A DNA stretch of 53,248 nucleotides, from contig DANP01000027.1 in assembly GCA_002499905.1 (NCBI GenBank), forward strand, positions 72,975 through 126,222, in the 5' to 3' direction. Of this stretch, positions 36,709 through 45,080 are shown in pieces. The notes beneath the pieces are model-generated. The model had not been told where the DNA came from, searched no databases, and was given only the letters and a program-made list of their open reading frames with translations. The position numbers were made by a program, and so were the translations under genes. Within the stretch, counting starts at the first letter, position 1. Every line of letters starts with the position of its first letter. The stretch comes from Methanolinea sp. UBA277. GTDB lineage: Archaea; Halobacteriota; Methanomicrobia; Methanomicrobiales; Methanospirillaceae.

Positions 36709-36928
36709 AATAAAAAACTGCATGAAAGGCCGCATCCCGCCACACTCACGGGGGACGGGGCGGGCCCGGATAGGATCCCTGATTGTCCTCCCGTTGTTGT
36801 GCGGACGGGGGACAGGATGAAATAAACCGGGATCTCATATGAGCTCAGGTTGTATGCAGGGTGAAAGTGGTTCTCACACTCATTTTAAAAAGAATAAATT
36901 GGTTAAATGTCGGGAGCGCATTTGGCAA
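36709..36928. other. Spacer without gene
   Basis: About 220 bases of GC-rich then AT-rich DNA between the pseudogene and the convergent Cys-rich protein gene. Nothing recognisable beyond a G-rich CACGGGGGACGGGGCGGGCC stretch near 36758. Confidence 0.4.
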
Positions 36929-37543
36929 TCATACATCAAGCAGGCACTTGCCACCTATACATTTCTGATCTGGTGGACATACAATCCCACATCTTCCACA
37001 ATTTTGTTCATCGTTACCAAGATCGACACAATCTAAACCGCAGAGGTCCAATGGGGGTTGACAAACACATTCTCCATTGATACATTGAAAACCTGGTTCA
37101 CAACTATTACTGCATTCGCCACAATTTTTAGGATCATTAAGAAGGTTTACACATTCCCCGCTGTCCGGGCAATAATTAGGCGAATCGATGGGACAAACTG
37201 GAGCACAGATGATTTTACCATCCTGATCAATTCCTATCACATATTGCCCTTCAGGGCACCGCTCCGGACTGATACTCACTATAGCATCTATCGCATTCTG
37301 TTGCTCAGTTGCATTTGTCCATAATGCTTGATCGCCGCTTAGTCGGGCATCTGCCTCAGCTTGTATTGCTGATTCCTGTGCCGTTGCATTTCCCCATAAT
37401 TCTGTAATTTCAGTTTTTAATCCGGCGATTGTGTCCGGTATGTTTCCTGGCTTATCTGACGGTGGTGCAGCCTGTGCAAATGAAAGTACGGCGATTAACA
37501 TCAACCCAAGAAGAGCGATTACAATTAATGTTTTCAGACTCAT
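36929..37543 (-). CDS. Secreted Cys-rich protein with Stig1-like repeats
   Basis: 204 aa. A signal peptide (MSLKTLIVIALLGLMLIAVL, AQA cleavage) exports it. Residues about 35-90 form a helical, coiled-coil-like region (ITELWGNATAQESAIQAEAD). The C-terminal 100 residues carry 19 Cys in a repeating pattern such as CVNLLNDPKNCGECSNSC and CVDLGNDEQNCGRCGIVC, close to the Stig1-type NCGxCGxxC module. This is a disulfide-rich extracellular domain, probably for surface binding. Less GC-rich than core genes. Confidence 0.75.
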   Translation of the reverse strand: MSLKTLIVIALLGLMLIAVLSFAQAAPPSDKPGNIPDTIAGLKTEITELWGNATAQESAIQAEADARLSGDQALWTNATEQQNAIDAIVSISPERCPEGQYVIGIDQDGKIICAPVCPIDSPNYCPDSGECVNLLNDPKNCGECSNSCEPGFQCINGECVCQPPLDLCGLDCVDLGNDEQNCGRCGIVCPPDQKCIGGKCLLDV

Positions 37544-37741
37544 GTTCTCTCCTCATCAGTTCTTTCAACCTTTAAATTGCGATAATTTTTACACAAAATA
37601 TCAATGTCTCTTGGCTCTGAAATCCATTGATCGACCTAAAAAAGGGGCGATTATTCGAATCGATAAAGTATTGTTACCTTTCAGAGCAATCGTCCAATAA
37701 TGATTGATCTTTATTAATACTATCGCTGAAGGGATGATCTG

Positions 37742-37782
37742 CACCATCCTGAACGCGATGTTCAGGTCCTCACCCCGGGAAA
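37742..37782 (+). repeat. 41-bp direct repeat, left copy
   Basis: CACCATCCTGAACGCGATGT onward; matches 38173-38212 with about five differences and one length change. The two copies flank the zinc-finger gene. The rest of 37544-37892 has no supported gene. Confidence 0.7.
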
Positions 37783-37892
37783 CTGGAGGGTGAATCAAAC
37801 ACCCCGCCGATCCGTTGCCAACAGAACGCGAATATGAGGCGATCTCACTAGGATCTTTTGAACGACTTGAAAAAAGGAAGATACAAAGAGAT

Positions 37893-38045
37893 TCAGGATC
37901 CCTTCTCCCTTACTTTTTCAATACATTGATTGCACAAGAGCATCTTGTGGCCGGTATCATCCCTCGTATTGTGAAGGACGCCAGCACTTCCGCACCGGTC
38001 GCAATGCCCCGATATAATCGCTTTGCCGATCACTTCAAGGCTCAT
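37893..38045 (-). CDS. 50-aa zinc-finger protein
   Basis: Frame MSLEVIGKAIISGHCDRCGS continuing to KMLLCNQCIEKVREKGS, found on the reverse strand by reading the sequence. Two Cys pairs (CDRC and CNQC, 20 residues apart) make a zinc ribbon. A G-rich ribosome site (GGGGGGT) lies just before the ATG at 38045. The Cys spacing and LLCxxC end resemble the last zinc site of the primase (CSLCDLDKAVY..LLCERC). Function unknown; DNA or RNA binding is plausible. Confidence 0.55.
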   Translation of the reverse strand: MSLEVIGKAIISGHCDRCGSAGVLHNTRDDTGHKMLLCNQCIEKVREKGS

Positions 38046-38172
38046 ACACCCCCCATTAAGCTCTTCCCTATAATCAATGCATCACATCCCCCGGAGCAGG
38101 CGGGCGGTCCTTGCCGCTGCCCGGGTATGTGTTCAGCGGGATACGTGCGCTGCTCCTGGTTGGTCTTCTTTA

Positions 38173-38212
38173 CACCATCCTGAATGCGATGTTCAAATCC
38201 TCCCCCCGGAAA
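38173..38212 (+). repeat. 41-bp direct repeat, right copy
   Basis: CACCATCCTGAATGCGATGT onward, same orientation as the left copy at 37742. It lies 127 bases from the zinc-finger start. No gene seen in 38046-38285. Confidence 0.7.
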
Positions 38213-38285
38213 GATCTGAGAATAAATCCCCCCCGGGAAATCTTCATGTCTTCCCGTAGCCTTCCCTGAATAGGAGGGTCAGGCC

Positions 38286-38768
38286 ATGAAGATCTGCTAT
38301 ATCTATCACTCTGAAACCGGCACTACCCGGGGGGTCGTGGACCGGTGTCTTGCGGCCACCGGAGGAGACCGGACCGAAGTGCAGGATCTGCAGCATTACA
38401 GCCGGATATCCAAGTACCTGGTCGGAGCGGGGAGAGCGGCGAAGGGCCTCTCGGACCCCATTGAACCCGCGGAAATCGATGTATCGGGGTGTGACCTGCT
38501 GGTGATCGGTTCACCGGTATGGTCCGGGAAACCGACCCCTGCCATCAACGCCGCCATCCGGGCCCTGAAGGGATGCGAGGGAAAGAAAAGCACCCTGTTC
38601 GTGACCTGTGGCGGTTCGGCCAGGGATGCTCTCACCCTGATGAAGACGGCCCTGGAAGGACGAGGAGTGAATGTTGCGGCCAGCGTGCCGTTTACCCGGA
38701 AAGATCTCCGCGACGAGGGGAAGGTGAAGGATCTCATCAAACAGATCCAGGCTGCCGGATCAGGATAG
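38286..38768 (+). CDS. Flavodoxin-family protein
   Basis: 160 aa. FMN-binding loop YHSETGTTRGVVD (Thr/Ser-rich phosphate loop), then VIGSPVWSGKPTPAINAAI (the second FMN loop with Trp) and LFVTCGGSARDALTLM. Short-chain flavodoxin-like fold; typical work is one- or two-electron transfer with FMN. AGGAGGG lies just before the ATG. Stand-alone gene, convergent with the trkA pair. Could also be a flavodoxin-type NADPH:quinone reductase relative. Confidence 0.88.
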   Translation: MKICYIYHSETGTTRGVVDRCLAATGGDRTEVQDLQHYSRISKYLVGAGRAAKGLSDPIEPAEIDVSGCDLLVIGSPVWSGKPTPAINAAIRALKGCEGKKSTLFVTCGGSARDALTLMKTALEGRGVNVAASVPFTRKDLRDEGKVKDLIKQIQAAGSG

Positions 38769-38819
38769 ACCATTTCATCATTCATCGATGAACCTCCCGA
38801 TCCTGACTTCATCATCACG

Positions 38820-39491
38820 TTATTCGGGTCCCCTCAGCACGGAGGCCACCCGATCGAGCTGGGAGCTGTGCACGAGGGCCAGGACCGTATCGTCCGGTTG
38901 CACGACCGTATCACCGCGGGGGACGATCAGCTCCCCCTCCCGTATGATAGCAGTCAGCACACAATCGTGGGGAAGATCAAGATCACGGACATGTTTCCCT
39001 GCTGCAAGAGCACCCGGACTGACCCGGTTCTCGACAATGGAATATTGTCCGCGCCGTAACTTGAGCAGGGTCATCATGTCGCCAAGCGACATCTCTTCGG
39101 CAATCAGGTGGGCCATCAGGTCGGCCTGGTTCAGCGCCACATCGACACCCATTTCCGGGGTAAATAACCAGGCATTTTTCGGAGTGTTAACGCGGGCGAT
39201 CGTGCGGGGTACATTAAACTCAAACCGGGCAAGACTGGTGATGACCAGATTGGTCTCGTCTGCCCTGCTCACCGCCGCAACAACATCCGCTTTCCGCACT
39301 CCTGCAGCTTCCAGCACACTGGGATCTGTACCATCGCCAACGACGAGCACCCCTTCGGGGAGCTCCTGGCTGAGCCGGGAAATTTCCTCCCGGTTTCCCT
39401 CGATCACCCTGACGGTATACCCGTTGGCAATGAGGAGCGAAGCAAGATAGCTGCCGACTTTGCCTCCGCCTACCACAAGAACGTACTTCAT
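38820..39491 (-). CDS. trkA: TrkA-type K+ regulatory protein (second copy)
   Basis: 223 aa. N-terminal Rossmann fold (VLVVGGGKVGSYLASLL, acidic residue VIEGN) binds NAD(H); a C-terminal RCK/TrkA-C domain (VRDLDLPHDCVLTAIIREGE) follows. These proteins gate K+ transporters according to nucleotide ligand. The start at ATG 39491 is preferred over 39506: GGAGGG precedes it and MKYVLVVGGG is the family N-terminus. It is the last gene of the ATPase-trkA-trkA operon. Confidence 0.9.
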   Translation of the reverse strand: MKYVLVVGGGKVGSYLASLLIANGYTVRVIEGNREEISRLSQELPEGVLVVGDGTDPSVLEAAGVRKADVVAAVSRADETNLVITSLARFEFNVPRTIARVNTPKNAWLFTPEMGVDVALNQADLMAHLIAEEMSLGDMMTLLKLRRGQYSIVENRVSPGALAAGKHVRDLDLPHDCVLTAIIREGELIVPRGDTVVQPDDTVLALVHSSQLDRVASVLRGPE

Positions 39492-39502
39492 GTCATCCCT
39501 CC

Positions 39503-40153
39503 TCACGGCATCCCGAGCAGCGCTTTCAGGCGGTACGTGGAACCTGATTCAACTGCCATATGGATGATATCCTTCTCCTGGAACACTGCACCAGACATCG
39601 GGATCTCGGTCTTATTCCCCCGGGTGATGGCTGTTACCTGGATCTCCCCCGGAACGGTCAGCTCATTCACGGTCCGGCCGACGAGGCCGGGAGGAACTTC
39701 CATCTCAATAATACCCACCTCGCCATTTCCCAACCGCTTGATGGGAGAGAGCGGTGAGAAGGTAAGCAGTTCCCTGAACCGCTGCGTACCTAACATCACC
39801 GGAGTGACGGTCATCAGACCGAGCCTCTCGTAGATCCTGGCCTTGAGAGGGTCATGCACGCGGGCAACAACCCGGGGGACCGCAAAGACCTGTCGGGCAA
39901 GACGGGCGACGACGATGTTGAGCTCATCCCTGGCGGTCACCACCGCCATTCCGTCTGCTTGTTCGATCCCCCCCTCCACGAGGATATCGCGATCCATACC
40001 ATTGCCAGAAATTACCCGGCCTCCGAACGAGGACCCCAGCCGTTCAAACGCGGACGGGTCATTATCCACCACGGTTATCTCCAGTCCATTCAGGCTGAGG
40101 GTTTTTGCCAGTTCGGCGCCCTGCCTCCCACACCCAATAATCATGATTTTCAT
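39503..40153 (-). CDS. trkA: TrkA-type K+ regulatory protein (first copy)
   Basis: 216 aa. NAD-binding loop IIGCGRQGAELAKTLS with VVDNDPSAF, then a TrkA-C domain (VGRTVNELTVPGEIQVTAI) and FQEKDIIHMAV. It is similar in layout to the next gene but clearly diverged, with about a 12-base gap between the two. Its ATG overlaps the ATPase stop by 4 bases (40150-40153), so pump and regulator are co-translated. No TrkH/Ktr pore gene lies in the window, so the partner may be the ATPase or an unlinked channel. Confidence 0.9.
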   Translation of the reverse strand: MKIMIIGCGRQGAELAKTLSLNGLEITVVDNDPSAFERLGSSFGGRVISGNGMDRDILVEGGIEQADGMAVVTARDELNIVVARLARQVFAVPRVVARVHDPLKARIYERLGLMTVTPVMLGTQRFRELLTFSPLSPIKRLGNGEVGIIEMEVPPGLVGRTVNELTVPGEIQVTAITRGNKTEIPMSGAVFQEKDIIHMAVESGSTYRLKALLGMP

Positions 40154-42960
40154 ACAACACTTCCTCCTTCAGACAAGACGTTCTTCTCTCTATCCCTCCG
40201 GCGCAGGAGCGCCTTTCGGAGTTCATCGGCCAGCAGTAACGAGGGAGTCCACGCAAAGAGAAATACCCAGTTGACCAGCGGGAATGATGCCGTCCCGATG
40301 ACCTTCTGGAAGAACGGGACATAGATGATCAGCGATACAATCAGAAGTTCTGACACAATCCCAACCCAGAGCATCCGGTTATCAAACCATCTCAACCGGA
40401 AGGCCGAGATACGTTCCGTGCGCTGGGCGAAAAGGTTGCCAATCTGGGTCGTGACCACAGCGCCAAGCGTCATCGCTGTCGCAGCCTGGTACAGGATTCC
40501 GGTTGAGGGAAGATCAAGCCACTGGCCCCAGTAGCCGTTGACCCAGTACATGAAGTAAAATGCAGCCATTGCCGCAAAGCTCTGGATCAGGCCAAGAAAA
40601 AGGTAGGCACGAATGATCAGGGACCGGGTGATCACGTGCTCCTTCATATTGCGGGGAGGCGCATCCATCACTCCTTTTTCAGGCGGCTCATTGCCCAGTG
40701 CCAGCGCCGGCACCATATCGGTTCCGAGATCAACGGAAAGTATCTGCATCACATTGAGGGCGAGCGGAATTCGCCCGCGGCTCAGGGCCCAGAGGATAAA
40801 CGGTACTGCTTCCGGCGTGTTACTGGTGAAGATGTAGCTGATGAATTTCTTGATATTGGCATACACCCCCCGCCCTTCCTCGATCGCATTGACAATGGAT
40901 GCAAAATTGTCATCAGTCAGGATCATGACGGCAGCCTCCTTTGCCACATCCGTGCCGGCGATACCCATGGCGACGCCGATATCGGCTTTCTTGAGGGCCG
41001 GTGCATCATTTACCCCATCGCCGGTGACCGCAACGATATGGCCCTGCTCCTGCAGGGCGGTGACCACCCGGAGTTTATGCTCCGGTGAAACCCGTGCAAA
41101 GATGACCTCGTCGCGAAACACCGCTTCGAGCGCATGGTCATCCAGGGCATCGAGATCGTTCCCGCTGATGATACGGGGTCGTTGCTGCCGGATAATACCG
41201 ATACGCCGGGCGATGCTCTCCGCAGTCAGCCCGTAATCCCCGGTAATCATCACGATGCGGATACCTGCACGGTGGCATTTTTCGACTGCCAGGGTCACTT
41301 CCTCACGGGGAGGATCCATCATGGCCACCAGGCCCAGAAAGCTCAGGTCAGTTTCGATGAACTCCGGCCGGTAATCAGAAACCGCGTCGGGGAGATCACG
41401 GAGGGCAACGGCAAGCACGCGAAGACCGTTCCGGGCATATTCATCATTCGCCGCCATGATGCGGGCCTGGACCTGCCCGTCCATCGGATGGTATTCCTGG
41501 TTTATCCTGATGTGTGAACACAGGCCAAGGATCTCTTTTGGGGCTCCCTTCACGAACACCACCCGGGACGAAGACGCCTGGTGGATGGTGCTCATCCGTT
41601 TGCGGGTAGAATCAAAGGGTATTTCGCGGAGACGGGGAAGAGAACGGGCTTCCTCTTCCAGGTCCAGTCCGCCCTTGAGCGCCACTACCTTCATCGCCGC
41701 TTCGGTCGGGTCACCAAGAATCGTCCAGTGGGCAGACCGGGGATTTGGCGGGATCACCCGGGCATTGTTGCAGAGACTCGCTGCAATAAGCAGCTGACGA
41801 AGATCGGTGTCCGGCGCGACCGGTTGCTCACGTTCCAGTATCTGCCCCACCGGTGTGTATCCGGCGCCGGTTACCGTCAGCGAGCGATAGGAGAGCCAGA
41901 GATCCCGGACGGTCATCTCATTCTGGGTCAGGGTCCCGGTCTTGTCCGTGCAGATGACGGTTGTACACCCCAGGGTTTCGACCGCTGAAAGCTGCTTGAT
42001 CAGGGCATTCCGGCCGGCCATCCGCTGGGTCCCCATGGCAAGGGAGAGGGTCACCAGGGGCAGCATCCCTTCCGGCACAAATGCCACCACCATCCCCAGG
42101 GCAAAAATGAAGCTTTCGGCAAGGTTTACGCCGACCAGGACTGCGGAGAAGAGGAAAAAGATTGCGCCGACACTGCAGGCAATAACCGTCACAATCTTTG
42201 TCACAACTGCCATCTCTCTCTGGAGGGGACTCAGCTCGTCCCTGACCGTCTGGGTCAGGTAAGCGATCTTTCCAAACTCAGTAGCCATCGCGGTGGCAGT
42301 GACCGTAGCCCTGCCGGTCCCGGTAGCGACATTTGTTCCGGCATAGACCATGTTGGGGAGTTCGGCAAAGGTGAGGTCGGGCTGCAGCACCGGCTCACTG
42401 GTCTTCCGGACCGGCCGGGATTCGCCGGTAAGGGTCGACTGGTCAATCCGCAGTTCAGATACCTCCACCAGCCGTCCGTCTGCCGAGATGCGGTCTCCCT
42501 CGGACAGCAGCATCAGGTCTCCCGGAACCAGGTCTTCGGAAAGGATTCGCCGTTCCTCACCATCACGCAGCACGCGGACGTAGGAGGGGAGGAGTTTTTT
42601 TAAGGCTTCTGTTGCCTTTTCGGCCCGGTATTCCTGCCAGAAGGAGAAGAGACCATTGATGATGTTGACCATCCAGATTGCAATACCAAGCTGGGGCATC
42701 TGTGCAATGAACCCGACAGCGCCGCCAATCCACAGCATGATTGCCATCAGGTGAGTGAAATTGGCAAAAAATTTCCAGACCAGGGATTTTCCTTTTACTT
42801 CCCGAATGACGTTCGGGCCGAAGCGGTGGAGGCGCTCTTCAGATTCTGCCTGGGTCAATCCATTGGGACCGGTTGCATAAAACTGGTAGAGTCCCGGTAC
42901 CGTAAGTGCAGGGATACGCTTTGTCGATAACTCAGGATCCCACTCCGGTCCGGTGCTCAT
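40150..42960 (-). CDS. P-type cation ATPase, Na,K-ATPase-like (type IIC)
   Basis: 936 aa membrane pump. Key motifs: TGES in the actuator domain (STLTGESRPV), the phosphorylation site CTDKTGTLTQNE, KGAPKEIL (nucleotide pocket) and GDGVNDAPALKKADIG. In membrane helix 4 the sequence is VPEGMLPLVTLSLAMG, in helix 5 FTSNTPEAVPFILW, and in helix 6 SVDLGTDMVPALALGNEPPE. The last is the hallmark of animal Na,K- and H,K-ATPase alpha chains; the ion ligands known there (Glu327, Ser775, Asn776, Glu779, Asp804, Asp808) all have counterparts. There is no beta subunit nearby. Co-operon trkA genes suggest K+ or Na+ transport. Confidence 0.93.
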   Translation of the reverse strand: MSTGPEWDPELSTKRIPALTVPGLYQFYATGPNGLTQAESEERLHRFGPNVIREVKGKSLVWKFFANFTHLMAIMLWIGGAVGFIAQMPQLGIAIWMVNIINGLFSFWQEYRAEKATEALKKLLPSYVRVLRDGEERRILSEDLVPGDLMLLSEGDRISADGRLVEVSELRIDQSTLTGESRPVRKTSEPVLQPDLTFAELPNMVYAGTNVATGTGRATVTATAMATEFGKIAYLTQTVRDELSPLQREMAVVTKIVTVIACSVGAIFFLFSAVLVGVNLAESFIFALGMVVAFVPEGMLPLVTLSLAMGTQRMAGRNALIKQLSAVETLGCTTVICTDKTGTLTQNEMTVRDLWLSYRSLTVTGAGYTPVGQILEREQPVAPDTDLRQLLIAASLCNNARVIPPNPRSAHWTILGDPTEAAMKVVALKGGLDLEEEARSLPRLREIPFDSTRKRMSTIHQASSSRVVFVKGAPKEILGLCSHIRINQEYHPMDGQVQARIMAANDEYARNGLRVLAVALRDLPDAVSDYRPEFIETDLSFLGLVAMMDPPREEVTLAVEKCHRAGIRIVMITGDYGLTAESIARRIGIIRQQRPRIISGNDLDALDDHALEAVFRDEVIFARVSPEHKLRVVTALQEQGHIVAVTGDGVNDAPALKKADIGVAMGIAGTDVAKEAAVMILTDDNFASIVNAIEEGRGVYANIKKFISYIFTSNTPEAVPFILWALSRGRIPLALNVMQILSVDLGTDMVPALALGNEPPEKGVMDAPPRNMKEHVITRSLIIRAYLFLGLIQSFAAMAAFYFMYWVNGYWGQWLDLPSTGILYQAATAMTLGAVVTTQIGNLFAQRTERISAFRLRWFDNRMLWVGIVSELLIVSLIIYVPFFQKVIGTASFPLVNWVFLFAWTPSLLLADELRKALLRRRDREKNVLSEGGSVV

Positions 42961-43162
42961 AGGTGGTCTTCTGTCTGGTTCAGGACATTTCCGACCAACC
43001 CAGAGTCGATCTGGGTTTTTTTCTGGTTACTTGTGACTTTCTTTTCATGGCTAAATACTTTCACCCGGCTATTGCCGGAGCGGGTGGAGCAAGAGATCAC
43101 GACCGATATCAGGATAGGTGGCAGTCTGGAAAAACAGCCACTCCATGCAAGCAGAGAAAGGA

Positions 43163-43409
43163 GTGAGTACCGGACGACGAGGACCGGAACGAGCACGGAG
43201 TGTCGTAGTCACCATGCCGTCTCGCCATCATCGTAATTATCGCCGCAATTTCCATCGGGCTCTTCGTGCAGTTCATGTTTTGGAGAATCCAGGATATTGG
43301 GGTTGACTGGATAGCAGTAATCATGGGCCTGGCTGCAGTGGGAATCCTGGTTATCGCCGGGCTGGAATTCCACTACGAGCTGTGCCATGTGCCGGAGGAG
43401 AAGAGGTGA
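43163..43409 (+). pseudogene. Small two-helix membrane protein with frameshift
   Basis: A forward frame from the stop at 43206 to the stop at 43407-43409 encodes LAIIVIIAAISIGLFVQFMF, a loop (WRIQDIGVDW) and AVIMGLAAVGILVIAGLEFH, ending YELCHVPEEKR. Two clear membrane helices. There is no start codon before the first helix in this frame. The upstream frame, from GTG 43163 with AAAGGAG just before it, reads into this point one frame off (STGRRGPERARSVVVTM). This looks like a frameshifted gene or a sequencing error near 43214-43222. Confidence 0.45.
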
Positions 43410-43477
43410 TTGCTTTCCGGTTCAGGAATCTTGGCACAACAGTGGGCAAAGCAATGAACATCTCAATCTCACCATTT

Positions 43478-43612
43478 TTCTACATCACCCCTCTACGATC
43501 GCCTGGCCCGGCCCTGGATGAGCAGGTCAGCACCGCTATTCGTCGGGAGGGCCCCGGTGGAACCTGCCTGAATTGGATGAAAGAGGGTTAGGGGTCGATG
43601 GTACCTGACCAC
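43478..43612 (+). pseudogene. Second decayed copy of the module small-protein tail
   Basis: FFYITPLR at about 43480 then, one frame off, SAPLFVGRAPVEPA and a stop. Compare RFYTVPLR and KAAVFAG of the intact 24019 gene and KAPLFVGREQNEPA of the 28.6-kb relic. Bases 43530-43612 are the second copy of the 83-bp dispersed repeat. Too degraded to make protein. Confidence 0.5.
43530..43612 (+). repeat. 83-bp dispersed repeat, copy 2
   Basis: Same orientation as 28681-28763, nearly 15 kb away. Similarity is strongest in the last 53 bases, beyond the stop codon of the relic frame, and ends sharply after GTACCTGACCAC in both copies. Confidence 0.8.
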
Positions 43613-43619
43613 CTGTTTT

Positions 43620-44252
43620 TCATTCTGCAATATCCTGCTTCATAATCCCGATCTGCTCCTTAAAAAAGAGCGTCAATAGCAACATCGACCCTACCGCGGT
43701 AATGATCCACGGCACACCGAGCAGCAGTATCGTCGGGGAAAATTCCGGATAAAAATATACGAAGGAAATCAGGGGGGTGACGAGGAAGTTTGCCAGGAAA
43801 AACCACCTGACCCACTTCTGCAGCCCCTGTTTCGCAAACAGCGGGACTGCAAATAACGTCGCCAGACCCAGTGCTATGTATCCCAACGCATCAACCGTCC
43901 AGAAAAGAGAGTGAGGTGTTTGTATAAGAACCGGCTCCGGGGCAGCATAGGGAATCACCGCTGTCAATTGAACAACGTAATTCAACGTGACGTATATGGC
44001 GTACATTACGGCAAAGATAACAGCCGCATGGCTCCAAAACCTCTTCTCGTCCGGTGTCACATAGTGAAGTGCAAGCAACGCGAGCATAAATGGCGTTGCA
44101 ATAAAAAGCGAAAATCCGTAGATAAGAATCTCGTCCCATGGATAACTAAGAACGCCTATAAGTTGCAGAATTTGAACAACAGAGAATCCGAATGCTGCAA
44201 CAAATGCAACAAGGGCTAACCAGAAACCGATTTTATATGTCGTTTTATCCAT
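43620..44252 (-). CDS. Six-helix membrane protein, unknown
   Basis: 210 aa with about six hydrophobic segments (about 8-35, 42-64, 73-98, 115-138, 148-170, 174-198). The middle loop has AAPEPVLIQTPHSLFWTVDA, and the C-terminus is charged (KEQIGIMKQDIAE). The architecture is like the DUF4386-type six-helix proteins, but this is a weak guess. No operon partner: the next frame upstream is doubtful. Confidence 0.6.
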   Translation of the reverse strand: MDKTTYKIGFWLALVAFVAAFGFSVVQILQLIGVLSYPWDEILIYGFSLFIATPFMLALLALHYVTPDEKRFWSHAAVIFAVMYAIYVTLNYVVQLTAVIPYAAPEPVLIQTPHSLFWTVDALGYIALGLATLFAVPLFAKQGLQKWVRWFFLANFLVTPLISFVYFYPEFSPTILLLGVPWIITAVGSMLLLTLFFKEQIGIMKQDIAE

Positions 44253-44399
44253 TTCAACAACCTGGCCTCTCCATCTCTTGAAGCTTTTTTAGTAAATAAG
44301 CTGCAGTAATTTATTTCTTTTTTATTCGCTCTGGAGAAATGATCGAATTGAGGGCAATCCTCATTTTCAATCGCAATAGCTAAGTACGATGGTTCCTTG

Positions 44400-44591
44400 T
44401 CACCCCGATTGCCCCCCCTGAAGATCACTTTCGGCGATCTCTTCAATAATAAGAGGGTTCTTTATTTTAAGAATGCCCGAGAGTCTTTTGGCATCCGAGC
44501 CCTGGGCCTTCTCCTGATTGGAGGTTGGTAGTTCACCAACCTTTTTTGCCGCGGATTTCACTATTTTTCTCTGTTCTTCAACGGGGGGCAT
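44400..44591 (-). CDS. Short ORF, possible HsdS-like fragment, doubtful
   Basis: 63 codons. It begins MPPVEEQRKIVKSAAKKVGE, which resembles the PPLxEQxxIV helix found in type I restriction specificity subunits, but the following residues (LSGILKIKNPLIIEEIAES) do not. No ribosome site. The spacer 44253-44628 is otherwise empty. May be a relic or chance. Confidence 0.25.
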   Translation of the reverse strand: MPPVEEQRKIVKSAAKKVGELPTSNQEKAQGSDAKRLSGILKIKNPLIIEEIAESDLQGGQSG

Positions 44592-44628
44592 GTTCGTAAT
44601 TCACATACTGCCATGAAGAAGAGGCAGC

Positions 44629-44889
44629 TCATGATTTGCCAATCCAGGAGTACCGCCCATCCGTATCTGCGGCGACCATATTCCTCTTTACCAGGGCACA
44701 GAGGATGTTTGAAAAGCCGGAATAGTTCATCCCTTTGGGAACCGTCAGTAAATTCCATAATTCCATTTTGGTTCGCCCGGGATTATCCCTGATAATCTGG
44801 AAGAGCTTGTCTATCTGCGGCCCTGAAGGGAGATCCCAACACTCTTCATCATATACACCGAAAATAAATCCCTGTTCTTCCGCCGTCAT
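44629..44889 (-). CDS. Small winged-helix protein
   Basis: 86 aa. LFQIIRDNPGRTKMELWNLL then GFSNILCALVKRNMVAADTD and RYSWIG: helix-turn-helix followed by a wing, typical of small archaeal transcription factors of the MarR/ArsR-like type. N-terminal extension MTAEEQGFIFGVYDEECW is polar. No inducer-binding domain. Its target may be the adjacent genes, but no palindromic site was noticed. The ATG at 44889 has only a weak ribosome site. Confidence 0.6.
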   Translation of the reverse strand: MTAEEQGFIFGVYDEECWDLPSGPQIDKLFQIIRDNPGRTKMELWNLLTVPKGMNYSGFSNILCALVKRNMVAADTDGRYSWIGKS

Positions 44890-45080
44890 GCTACTACGCT
44901 TCTATTCGTTCGATAGATAATATACATCCTCTGGTACCGATTCCGCTTTTTTTATGCGGAGCGGGGGACGGGATAAAATGGCAGTCGATCCTCCTCTCCC
45001 CGTCCGGTGCTCATCCAGGAAGCTACGCTCACATACCTGTGGCCGTTCACGTTCAGAAAGCGGGGGCTTCCGGGAACCTG

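Noticed and set aside
44216..44446. 76-codon reverse ORF near the six-helix membrane gene
   Set aside because: Overlaps that gene's start by 37 bases, has no ribosome site, and shows no domain-like sequence.
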